A stretch of 40,254 bases of DNA. Origin: Bacillota bacterium. Lineage in GTDB: Bacteria; Bacillota; Clostridia; Lachnospirales; Lachnospiraceae. The translations under genes were made by a program, and so were the position numbers. Of the stretch, positions 32,971 to 39,274 are shown in pieces. How positions within the stretch are numbered: position 1 is the stretch's first letter; every line of letters starts with the position of its first letter. Location of the stretch: contig JAEYSV010000027.1 in assembly GCA_023434365.1 (NCBI GenBank), forward strand, positions 1 through 40,254, in the 5' to 3' direction. The notes beneath the pieces are model-generated. The model ran no database searches. It was not told the origin of the DNA and worked only from the letters and a program-made list of their open reading frames with translations.

Positions 32971-33361
32971 CTTTCTTCAGCCTCCTTAATGTTTTTACTC
33001 CCATACCTAGATTTCCTTCATCAACAGTCATAATAATGCCACCTGCATCAATAATTTTTCCTACTTTGTAATATGCATCTGGAATGTCAGTTGAAATTGC
33101 CATCATATTTACCACAATGACTCCTTCTGCTCTTTTTTGACGAATCAGTTGTGTTATCTTTTCAAACTGGCGGTTCAAATCTGCCTGCCCCAATCCATTT
33201 CTTCGAACAACTCCAACAATTTCTATGTCTTGGGTTTTCACAAAATTTCTAATGTAACGTTCCTGTTTTTCTTCTTTTTTCTCAGTTTCTGCCAAAGAAC
33301 CCGTTGTAGATAAAAGAGCTATAAACTCCCTTTTCTTTTTTCTCGGATTTCTTATTCCCAT
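32942..33361 (-). CDS. Degenerate serine-recombinase N-terminal-domain-like protein
   Basis: A 139-residue protein. After a basic leader (PRKKKR) the segment EFIALLSTTGSLAETEKKEEKQ resembles the Y-x-R-x-S...Q start of a resolvase catalytic domain. GLGQADLNRQFEKITQLI fits the sG-x-D-x-x-R-p-x-F segment, and VVNMMAISTDIPDAYYKVG fits the R-l-x-R-d region, but both arginines of that region are absent. There is no DNA-binding domain. It is therefore unlikely to recombine DNA and may have become a regulatory or protein-binding domain. It overlaps the MazF-like gene by 29 bp. Strong RBS AGGAGG at 7 nt. Confidence 0.6.
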   Translation of the reverse strand: MGIRNPRKKKREFIALLSTTGSLAETEKKEEKQERYIRNFVKTQDIEIVGVVRRNGLGQADLNRQFEKITQLIRQKRAEGVIVVNMMAISTDIPDAYYKVGKIIDAGGIIMTVDEGNLGMGVKTLRRLKKDEQKLQKEI

Positions 33362-33372
33362 GATTTTACCTC

Positions 33373-33723
33373 CTACGATACAAGCATTGCTGCCTGGTCA
33401 ATCATAAATTCAAATGTGTGTCTGAAATAGTCTTGCTGTTCAGATGGTAATTCTTCCAGTTTGCTATCTATTGATCCTTCTTTTTTATCCGTATTTGATT
33501 CTTTTACTTCTATATTAAGCAGTGTATTTGCATCACACTGATAAACAGACATCAGAAGATATAAAGTCCTCATGCTTAGTCCTCTGCCGCCCTGTTCTAT
33601 TTGCTTAATGCTAGAATCACTTAATCCGGTTATTTCACATACCTGATACAAGGACAGCTTTTTATCTTTACGAATCTTACGAAGATTCGGTCCAATTTCA
33701 TATCCGTTATATTTTTTCAGCAT
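33373..33723 (-). CDS. XRE-family transcriptional regulator
   Basis: A 116-residue protein with an N-terminal helix-turn-helix (about 12-66; NLRKIRKDKKLSLYQVCEI and SDSSIKQIEQGGRGLSMRTL) and a Glu/Asp/Lys-rich C-terminal part ending in a short hydrophobic helix. ATG 33723 with GGAGGT at 10 nt is preferred over a TTG two codons upstream. It overlaps the preceding 70-aa gene by 17 bp and is followed after 11 bp by the recombinase-like gene. A likely regulator of the coupled operon 34335-32349. Confidence 0.85.
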   Translation of the reverse strand: MLKKYNGYEIGPNLRKIRKDKKLSLYQVCEITGLSDSSIKQIEQGGRGLSMRTLYLLMSVYQCDANTLLNIEVKESNTDKKEGSIDSKLEELPSEQQDYFRHTFEFMIDQAAMLVS

Positions 33724-33919
33724 ATCCAATCAGACCTCCAGTCTTCGCTCTTTCTTCTATCATTGCTTTTACTTCTTCATATGCTGCCGATTCCGTTTCA
33801 TATCTACCAAGGAAATCACCGCATTGACTGTACACAACAGTTCCCCATTCTGTATTTATGAAATTGCATCGACTGAGTGCCAGGGGATACCCCCAGCAGC
33901 TAACAACCTTTTCTTTCAT
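33707..33919 (-). CDS. Small conserved-looking protein of unknown function
   Basis: A 70-residue product without a recognised family. It has a two-strand segment (WGTVVYSQCGDFLGRYETESAAYEEVKAMIEE contains strand, turn, strand, helix) and three cysteines not arranged as a zinc knuckle. The start overlaps the stop of the upstream gene by one base (TAATG) with no good ribosome binding site, so translation should depend on coupling. Its end overlaps the XRE gene. Confidence 0.65.
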   Translation of the reverse strand: MKEKVVSCWGYPLALSRCNFINTEWGTVVYSQCGDFLGRYETESAAYEEVKAMIEERAKTGGLIGYAEKI

Positions 33920-34335
33920 TACTCTACATCGCCTTCTGGTACATATGGTGCGATGATTACATGGTTTGTAAAATCCACGATGATCATGTCAAAATACATT
34001 GCTCTTTCAATGAACTTTTCCAGATCTTCATCATCATCTGTAATATCCGTAATAGATTTCACAAAGATAATTCCAACTCTTGAATTCTCCATCCACTCGG
34101 ACAATCTGCTTATATCGTCACGGTCTATATCGTGGCTTGCAAATTCATCTACAATAACATCGACTACATCCACATTTGTTTCCTCTGCTACAGCTTTCAT
34201 TTCCGACACCAAATCATGAATCTTGTTGTCTGACATACGAGTCTTAATGAAGATAACTCCCTGTCCCTTCGGTACTCTTGTTTCTTTTCCCTCTACCTGC
34301 TGTTCATTATTCATTCTAAAAATCTTCTGTTCCAT
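33919..34335 (-). CDS. Second degenerate serine-recombinase-like protein
   Basis: A 138-residue protein. GVIFIKTRMSDNKIHDLV (27-44) resembles the resolvase catalytic start, with Arg and Ser retained. DIDRDDISRLSEWM fits the D-R-x-x-x-x-x-L segment, and IIFVKSITDITDDDEDLEKF fits the k-x-x-R-l-x-R-d-x-x-d segment but with both arginines replaced. No DNA-binding domain is present. Together with 32942-33361 it forms a pair of apparently inactivated recombinase domains in one operon. First gene of the coupled set; ATG 34335 has GGAG about 9 nt upstream. Confidence 0.6.
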   Translation of the reverse strand: MEQKIFRMNNEQQVEGKETRVPKGQGVIFIKTRMSDNKIHDLVSEMKAVAEETNVDVVDVIVDEFASHDIDRDDISRLSEWMENSRVGIIFVKSITDITDDDEDLEKFIERAMYFDMIIVDFTNHVIIAPYVPEGDVE

Positions 34336-34473
34336 TGTTTTTTCTCCTATTCTGTTGTTTGATTAGGAGAGCTTCTGCGCATCCACTCTCGTGGTTTAGG
34401 TCTTGCTGACCATGTATAAATTGTAGCTGATACAAGAAGATAAATTAACGGAATGGTATTCGGAGTTGCATAG

Positions 34474-34500
34474 AAAAACCCCGAATGATATTCGGGGTTT
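34474..34500 (-). terminator. Terminator of the XRE gene 34499-34846
   Basis: A perfect 11-bp stem AAACCCCGAAT/ATTCGGGGTTT (34476-34486, 34490-34500) with a 3-nt loop, followed on the minus strand by UUUUUC. It overlaps the stop codon of the XRE gene, so the operon starting at 34335 needs its own promoter in 34336-34470; none is obvious. Confidence 0.9.
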
Positions 34501-34846
34501 AGGCAGCTGGTTGCTTTAATAAAATTTGAATCATACAGTTTATTCTATTCAAATCAAAGTCATTGCAGTTTTTAATTCTATTTATTATCTGATCTAATTC
34601 TGAAGGCTTTTCTTCATTTAATTCTTTTTCAACTCCAAAATAGAGGTAGTCGGCAGAAACATTCAAAATCTGACAAAGTTTTGTTACATGCTCATGTGCA
34701 CATGCGGTCTTTCCTGTTTCAAAATTTGAGACGCTTTCACTGGTTATGTATAGTTTCTCAGCTATCTGTTCTTGTGTGTATTTACGTTTCTTGCGGATCA
34801 TCCGCAATCTTTTTCCAAATTCAATAGCATTATAAACTTCTTCCAT
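34499..34846 (-). CDS. XRE-family regulator A
   Basis: A 115-residue regulator with a helix-turn-helix at about 10-65 (EFGKRLRMIRKKRKYTQEQ, ITSESVSNFETGK). It is a clear paralogue of 37768-38106: both share EFGKRLR, TQEQ-A-E-L, the EH-x-x-x-x-C-x-ILNV stretch and DYLYFG. The C-terminal part (about 75-115) is a predicted helix pair, probably for dimerisation. ATG 34846 with GGAGGT at 10 nt is preferred over an upstream ATG at 34888. A single gene with a terminator overlapping its stop. Confidence 0.88.
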   Translation of the reverse strand: MEEVYNAIEFGKRLRMIRKKRKYTQEQIAEKLYITSESVSNFETGKTACAHEHVTKLCQILNVSADYLYFGVEKELNEEKPSELDQIINRIKNCNDFDLNRINCMIQILLKQPAA

Positions 34847-34950
34847 TTCTGCCAACACCTCCTTCCTTTGACTATTTTTTTGCTTCAATTTTATCTTATA
34901 CAGATCAGCAATTCTGTTTGTGAATACAGTCTTTGTATAGGTAATTTTTT

Positions 34951-36021
34951 TTAAACATCATATTCTCGTTTTCTTATCGAATATCCTCTTTTAGGATGTC
35001 CCTCTCTAAATGCCGCTTGCTCACGAACATACACCTCTGCCAGCGAAAGCGATTTTCTATTCAATGAATCAGTCATTACTTTTTGTTTATACATAAGGTT
35101 AAGATTATCAATTATACCTTTTACTAAAGTTTTGGATTGCTCATCCATATATAGTGCAACGTATGCCATGTCATGTCCTAATTCAACATGTCTCTGTATG
35201 AATGTTTTATTTAATCCATAGAACACATCCTCTCCATTTCCATCAGATACTGGATCATAAGATTTACCAAGTAAAAAATCCAATGTACACAAACACGCAG
35301 TAGAAATCTTTATTAACTGCTCATAATTGATTTTTTTGTTCATTCCTTTTTCTATCCTATATAAAACATCTGTAGAAATATTTGTTTTCTCAGATAGCTT
35401 TTCTTTTGATATCTTTCGATACTCTCGTATCACCCTTAGGTTCTCACCTATTTTTACTGCCGTGGATTTCTTTTCATCTATATTTGTTTCTTTAGCTTTT
35501 GAAGATTTTTTTTCAGCAATGAATTGGTCGATTATATATTCTTGATACTCATTTTCGATTAGCTCCGTGGTCAATAGCCTTGTTTTTTCTCTGTCTATAT
35601 CTTCTGCAAAATATCCCGTGGCCAATTTGTGTGCACTAACAAACGAGTGAATCGTACCAATTACACACTGTTCATATTGTTCATCGTATTTTTTCAAAAA
35701 ATAATCTCTTATTCCAAATACTCGGTCTCCGTAATAGCTATAGAATGGTTCTTCATATTCAACAAGCTGATAATCAGCACGAAGTTCTTCTGGTAATGAT
35801 TTACTTCCAAGAATTGTTTCTACTTCACATCCAAAATATCTCGCTATTCTAAAAACATTTTGCATGTTAATCTTCTTCAATTTTCCCTCTCGCATATTTC
35901 TTACTTCATAAATTGAAAGACCTGTTTGGTTTGCAAGTTCTGCAGGTCCAATTCCATTTTCCTTGATCTTCTTGTTAATGAATAACGCCATATTCTTTAC
36001 ATATATATCAATTTTGTTCAT
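34951..36021 (-). CDS. Double-XRE-domain regulator
   Basis: A 356-residue protein with two separate helix-turn-helix domains: an N-terminal one (about 8-60; GIGPAELANQTGLSIYEVRNM) and a second one (about 185-245; GENLRVIREYRKISKEKLSEK and STDVLYRIEKGM). Between them is a ~100-residue spacer with SYYGDRVFGIRDYFLKKYDEQ. The C-terminus is basic (RKREYDV). It could bind two half-sites or bridge operators. ATG 36021 has GGAGG at 8 nt; an earlier ATG at 36066 lacks one. It is divergent from the zinc-finger gene across 36022-36342. Confidence 0.85.
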   Translation of the reverse strand: MNKIDIYVKNMALFINKKIKENGIGPAELANQTGLSIYEVRNMREGKLKKINMQNVFRIARYFGCEVETILGSKSLPEELRADYQLVEYEEPFYSYYGDRVFGIRDYFLKKYDEQYEQCVIGTIHSFVSAHKLATGYFAEDIDREKTRLLTTELIENEYQEYIIDQFIAEKKSSKAKETNIDEKKSTAVKIGENLRVIREYRKISKEKLSEKTNISTDVLYRIEKGMNKKINYEQLIKISTACLCTLDFLLGKSYDPVSDGNGEDVFYGLNKTFIQRHVELGHDMAYVALYMDEQSKTLVKGIIDNLNLMYKQKVMTDSLNRKSLSLAEVYVREQAAFREGHPKRGYSIRKREYDV

Positions 36022-36342
36022 AGCTGTTTCCTCCGTCATACGTTTTCTTATGTAACAATCATACAATCATGTATTATAACGGTCAATCGTTATTCAGCGA
36101 TTTTAACGCTCTATTACGTGTGTTTTCGCGTGCTCTAAACGTGCTCATATAAAGCATTTCAGACTCTTTTTTTTAATTCAAACACACCCAGTGTTATTTT
36201 TGATCGTAGCTCGTTTTTACACAAATTAATGGCTTCGTTGATTTATGTTCTATAATTCTCTTTATGTTAATTCTATGATACAATGGTACTTGTCATATGA
36301 ACATATACTTTTTTATATGACAAAATGAAAGGATGTGAAGAA
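36022..36342. promoter_or_regulatory. Divergent regulatory region with operator-like repeats
   Basis: This 321-bp gap lies between divergent genes. Seen: a minus-strand TATAAT (36073-36078), AGCG/CGCT inverted repeat (about 36097-36110), a direct repeat CGTGCTC twice 11 bp apart (36119-36136), and a 9-bp perfect inverted repeat TTGTCATAT/ATATGACAA (36290-36298 and 36315-36323) just before the plus-strand gene. These are candidate operators for the element's XRE regulators. Confidence 0.55.
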
Positions 36343-37509
36343 ATGGTTGTAAACAAAGGATTTTCGTTCAGCAATATAGTTGGCATGTATGCCATAAAGG
36401 AAATGCCAGCAAATCATAAGTTGAATTCCTCAAATAAAATAATTACAGCATTATATCCAGGTAATCTAAAAAAACTATATTCCCAAAATTCATATGAAGA
36501 AGGCTCAATCGCCTATGAATTTCAAGCTATTGATACAAATGATATTAAACAAATCATTCAATTCTGTAATCAATATGGATTACTATTCTCTAACCGTTTA
36601 CTTGCAAATCAAACCAACAACTATATTTTTATGAAAACATATAAATCTATCTTTTCAGAAGCTGTACCTAATTTTGCACCTGATGAAGTAAATCTCGATA
36701 TGTTTATTGATGAAGTAATAACTATGCATAGACTTATTGGATTAAAAGCTGCTCTTGATACTAATGATCCTGTCGAACTTATTAACTGCCTTCTGCCACT
36801 ATTATTATGTTATACATATAAGACACCTGAACCGGGTACTAATGAAACCGAATGCTTTAACAATTTATTTTACAAATATCTGAGTAGCTATTATCTTATT
36901 GATCAGCCATGCCTATTTGAATTAAAAGATGTGTACTTGCCAGAGTTAAATCATCTTCTTGATGACTTAACAAAATTTGTATACGAAGACAAAACAAATC
37001 GTTGGCTCCAACTTCCTCTAAAACTCGAAGCATACAAATATATGAATAATTGCACTTGGCAGAATTATCATGATATTATGACTAATCTACTAAAGGTTGT
37101 TTCCATTTCATCTAATGACAGTTTGTCTGAATTATACTATTCTGAAAATATATCTAAAGATTTATTGAATTCCTGTGGAATTACAGACCTTATGTTACAA
37201 CATGCTGCTGTCACATGCCTTGCAGATCACTTCAACTCTCAAACCATGCTAATTACTCCTGAATTAAGATTTGAAAATGACCAATTAACATCAGACTGGA
37301 AAATTACATCTTTATTAGAGGCAATGTACATGGAACTCTCGGTTTCATTTGCGCCAAATACACAAGTGAAAAAATGTGCTAACCCAACTTGCAATAGCTT
37401 CTTCGATGTAGGCATTGGTAATTCCAGAAAGATATACTGCTCTACCCGATGTGCCATGCTTATGGCAAAGAGAAAGCAACGAGAACGTGACAAGCACAAA
37501 CATGACTAA
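36343..37509 (+). CDS. Zinc-finger protein of unknown function, CGNR-like C-terminus
   Basis: A 388-residue protein. The first ~340 residues form a helix-rich domain I do not recognise. The last ~45 hold a zinc-binding pattern C-x4-C (KKCANPTCNSFF) followed about 18 residues later by YCSTRC and a basic tail (AKRKQRERDKHKHD), resembling CGNR-type fingers. Zinc and nucleic-acid binding are inferred. ATG 36343 has AAAGGA at 9 nt and is preferred over ATG 36325. It is the only long plus-strand gene of the mobile element and its promoter carries a 9-bp inverted repeat, so it is probably under separate control. Confidence 0.75.
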   Translation: MVVNKGFSFSNIVGMYAIKEMPANHKLNSSNKIITALYPGNLKKLYSQNSYEEGSIAYEFQAIDTNDIKQIIQFCNQYGLLFSNRLLANQTNNYIFMKTYKSIFSEAVPNFAPDEVNLDMFIDEVITMHRLIGLKAALDTNDPVELINCLLPLLLCYTYKTPEPGTNETECFNNLFYKYLSSYYLIDQPCLFELKDVYLPELNHLLDDLTKFVYEDKTNRWLQLPLKLEAYKYMNNCTWQNYHDIMTNLLKVVSISSNDSLSELYYSENISKDLLNSCGITDLMLQHAAVTCLADHFNSQTMLITPELRFENDQLTSDWKITSLLEAMYMELSVSFAPNTQVKKCANPTCNSFFDVGIGNSRKIYCSTRCAMLMAKRKQRERDKHKHD

Positions 37510-37563
37510 TTCATAATGGATTCGCGAAAATTACATCCCCTTTTATAGAAGGAGGTGTTTTTC

Positions 37564-37725
37564 ATGAATACACTATTAGAAATCAACATTAAGGAAGTTG
37601 ATGTCAAAATAGATCATGAGTATGTCTATATCAATATATCTCATGGTATATTTACAGCAAAAATCAGCGTCAACAATATAAAATCCTTAACAGCCAAATT
37701 ACTTAAATTATCCCAAGCAAAATAA
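37564..37725 (+). CDS. Small protein downstream of the zinc-finger gene
   Basis: A 53-residue protein behind a very strong ribosome binding site (GGAGGT, 7 nt). It consists mostly of alternating beta strands (LLEINIKEVDVKID, YVYINIS, TAKISV) and a C-terminal helix (KSLTAKLLKLSQA). No family recognised. It is probably co-transcribed with 36343-37509, whose stop is 54 bp upstream, and followed by a hairpin at 37739-37764. Confidence 0.7.
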   Translation: MNTLLEINIKEVDVKIDHEYVYINISHGIFTAKISVNNIKSLTAKLLKLSQAK

Positions 37726-37738
37726 CATCATTCCACAA

Positions 37739-37770
37739 GGGTCCCTGTGATATATAGCAGGGACTCTTTA
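37739..37770. terminator. Possible terminator between convergent genes
   Basis: GTCCCTG (37741-37747) pairs with CAGGGAC (37758-37764). In the plus direction a short T-rich stretch TCTTTATC follows. It lies between the plus-strand small gene and the convergent XRE gene; strength is moderate. Confidence 0.55.
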
Positions 37771-38106
37771 TCTACCCAGAAATAAAGCCACCATCTGCTC
37801 TACCCTTCTTATTTTATCTAAATTACAACCCACAAGCATTGCATCAATGTTACTTAAAGAATTCATCTCCTCGCATATTTTCTTAGTCTCACCAAAATAA
37901 AGATAATCTGATGTTACATTCAAAATTTCGCAAATATGAACTAAATGTTCTGGCATACACATCACCTTTCCATTTTCGATTCTCGATATACTATCCACAG
38001 ACAGTATCAATTCTTCTGCAAGCTGTTCCTGTGTCATACCTGCATTTTTTCTCGCTGTTCTTAATCTCTTTCCAAATTCTACTGCATCATAATTCTTTTT
38101 AAACAT
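37768..38106 (-). CDS. XRE-family regulator B (paralogue of 34499-34846)
   Basis: A 112-residue regulator with a helix-turn-helix (about 10-62: EFGKRLRTARKNAGMTQEQLAEEL, SVDSISRIENGK) and a C-terminal helical part ending VEQMVALFLGR. It is closely similar in plan to 34499-34846, so the element encodes at least two related repressors. ATG 38106 is preferred to ATG 38118, which sits directly on the AAAGG ribosome binding sequence. The leader has an inverted repeat that could hide the ribosome binding site (38115-38156). Confidence 0.85.
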   Translation of the reverse strand: MFKKNYDAVEFGKRLRTARKNAGMTQEQLAEELILSVDSISRIENGKVMCMPEHLVHICEILNVTSDYLYFGETKKICEEMNSLSNIDAMLVGCNLDKIRRVEQMVALFLGR

Positions 38107-38114
38107 AATAAAAT

Positions 38115-38156
38115 CCATCCTTTCGTTTGTATGGCTCGTTAAACGTTTAAGGATGG
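38115..38156 (-). promoter_or_regulatory. RBS-sequestering inverted repeat and palindrome before XRE regulator B
   Basis: CCATCCTT (38115-38122) and AAGGATGG (38149-38156) are perfect complements; on the minus strand the downstream arm contains the AAAGGA ribosome binding sequence. Between them is the 12-bp palindrome TTAAACGTTTAA (38139-38150), a typical XRE operator size. Either translational or transcriptional autocontrol is possible. Confidence 0.5.
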
Positions 38157-38191
38157 AAAATTACTCCTACTACTATGAAATTTTTTGCAAC

Positions 38192-38320
38192 AAAAAAGGA
38201 CGCATGAGAAAGTCCAGTCCTTAAACTGGTTTCTTTCCCATGCGTCCACGGTGAGTCCGTCTTAGCAAGCATCAGCCTTGCCGTAATTCAATACGTCTCC
38301 CATATCATGAGGCCTTCATT
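38192..38320 (-). ncRNA. Candidate structured RNA ending in a strong terminator
   Basis: On the minus strand there is a series of small hairpins: CGTA/TACG, GCAAG/CTTGC and ACGG/CCGT. A long hairpin follows (38198-38247): GGACGCATG paired with CATGCGTCC, continued by GAAAG/CTTTC after one mismatch, with an inner CCAGT/ACTGG stem. Six U residues (38192-38197) follow. The terminator is certain; that the upstream hairpins are one RNA is inference. No ORF accounts for the segment. It could be a small RNA or the 3' UTR of the gene at 38381-38599. Confidence 0.55.
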
Positions 38321-38380
38321 AAATTGTCTTTGTTACATAGCAATTACTATATCTGATGTTAACTTTGCTCTGATTTTTTT

Positions 38381-38599
38381 TTAGATATATACTTTCCCTT
38401 CATTATCTGCTCGGGCAATCAGCATTCCCTCTGTGTACTTTTTTAGTACCATAACTCTGGTACATCTATTTGTATGGCATCTGATAATAATCCCTGTTAA
38501 AACAGGTTCATCATCATTACCCGTAAGTAAATATGCCATTTTCATACTTTTTCTACATTTCTTACAATAAAATTCAATTTGTTTTAATTCTCTCATCAT
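38381..38599 (-). CDS. Small cysteine-containing (zinc-ribbon-like) protein
   Basis: A 72-residue protein with CKKC (12-15) and a second pair C41 and C46 (RCHTNRC), suggesting a zinc ribbon, and a basic first half. Similar small Cys-rich proteins are frequent in Tn916-like elements, but I cannot name the family. RBS AAGGAG precedes the ATG pair at 38596-38599. The 170 bp upstream (38600-38769) contain a 47-codon open frame without a start codon, probably not a gene. Confidence 0.7.
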   Translation of the reverse strand: MMRELKQIEFYCKKCRKSMKMAYLLTGNDDEPVLTGIIIRCHTNRCTRVMVLKKYTEGMLIARADNEGKVYI

Positions 38600-38769
38600 T
38601 CAGTCTGCTCCTTTACAATACAAAATCATCAGTAACATTTTGTACTTGAAAGGAAAAGGGAATCACCTTTGCAAGCTTATCTGGTGGGAGTTCCGTTGCA
38701 TACCTGTCTAATATGCCCCAACCATATGCTGATCTTCGAAGCCAACTGATTACATGTCACCACACATAA

Positions 38770-39021
38770 TCAGGCTCCGGTTTTCCCTTCTACAAACCAG
38801 AGATTGTTATCCTCATAAAAAAGATAACTTTCTCTACCATCAACAACACATGTATATCTAATTCCTACACCACCTGCCTTCATACTGGCAGCTCGACGCA
38901 TATCTTTTACACGCTGAATTTCATATACGCTGCCATCTTTCCATATAAAACTTTTTGGTGTTACTACACCTTCTTTGGAAAACTCAGCAGTAACATCCAC
39001 ATATACCTTTACAATCTCCAT
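38770..39021 (-). CDS. Hypothetical protein beside the LexA-like gene
   Basis: An 83-residue protein without a recognised family. It looks like a single beta-rich domain: VKVYVDVTAEF, KSFIWKDGSVYEI, GIRYTCVVDGRESYLFYED and NNLWFVEG. The start ATG 39021 has a GGAGGTGG ribosome binding sequence. It lies 15 bp after the LexA-like gene and is probably co-transcribed with it and the Y-family polymerase, so it may belong to the same DNA-damage-response cassette. Confidence 0.7.
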   Translation of the reverse strand: MEIVKVYVDVTAEFSKEGVVTPKSFIWKDGSVYEIQRVKDMRRAASMKAGGVGIRYTCVVDGRESYLFYEDNNLWFVEGKTGA

Positions 39022-39036
39022 ACTACAACCACCTCC

Positions 39037-39258
39037 TCACATTATTTCAATAGCTCTTGGACTTCCTTCTACTCGGCGAATATATCCCTTTTCTTCTAAT
39101 TGCTTTAAATAATTATGTGCACTAGATGCCGAGGCAAGTCCCGCCATTTCTGCAATTTCTCTGACAGTAGGCGGAAAACCATGGGCTTTCAGAAAATCAC
39201 ATAAGAAGTCATAGATTTTATTCTGTTTATCGTTTAAATCATATCTCATATAAGCCAT
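39037..39258 (-). CDS. LexA DNA-binding-domain-only protein
   Basis: A 73-residue protein equal to the N-terminal winged helix of LexA: KQNKIYDFLCDFLKAHGFPP, then TVREIAEMAGLAS, HNYLKQLEEKGYIRR and PRAIEI. The S24 self-cleavage domain (about 120 residues in normal LexA) is absent and the gene stops cleanly at 39037, so it cannot undergo RecA-driven autocleavage. It could be a constitutive SOS-site binder that competes with host LexA. ATG 39258 has AGGAGG at 9 nt; an earlier ATG at 39321 lies inside the polymerase gene. It starts 17 bp after the polymerase stop. Confidence 0.88.
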   Translation of the reverse strand: MAYMRYDLNDKQNKIYDFLCDFLKAHGFPPTVREIAEMAGLASASSAHNYLKQLEEKGYIRRVEGSPRAIEIM

Positions 39259-39274
39259 ATTTAAATGCCTCCTT

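Noticed and set aside
34347..34470. Open minus-strand frame with a hydrophobic stretch followed by a basic tail (IPLIYLLVSATIYTW then ARPKPREW)
   Set aside because: It looks like a small membrane peptide, but the frame has no ATG, GTG or TTG start after the upstream terminator and no ribosome binding site; could be a remnant.
38613..38756. 47-codon open minus-strand frame ending before the Cys-rich gene
   Set aside because: No standard start codon near its beginning; the only GTG lies far inside and lacks a ribosome binding site.
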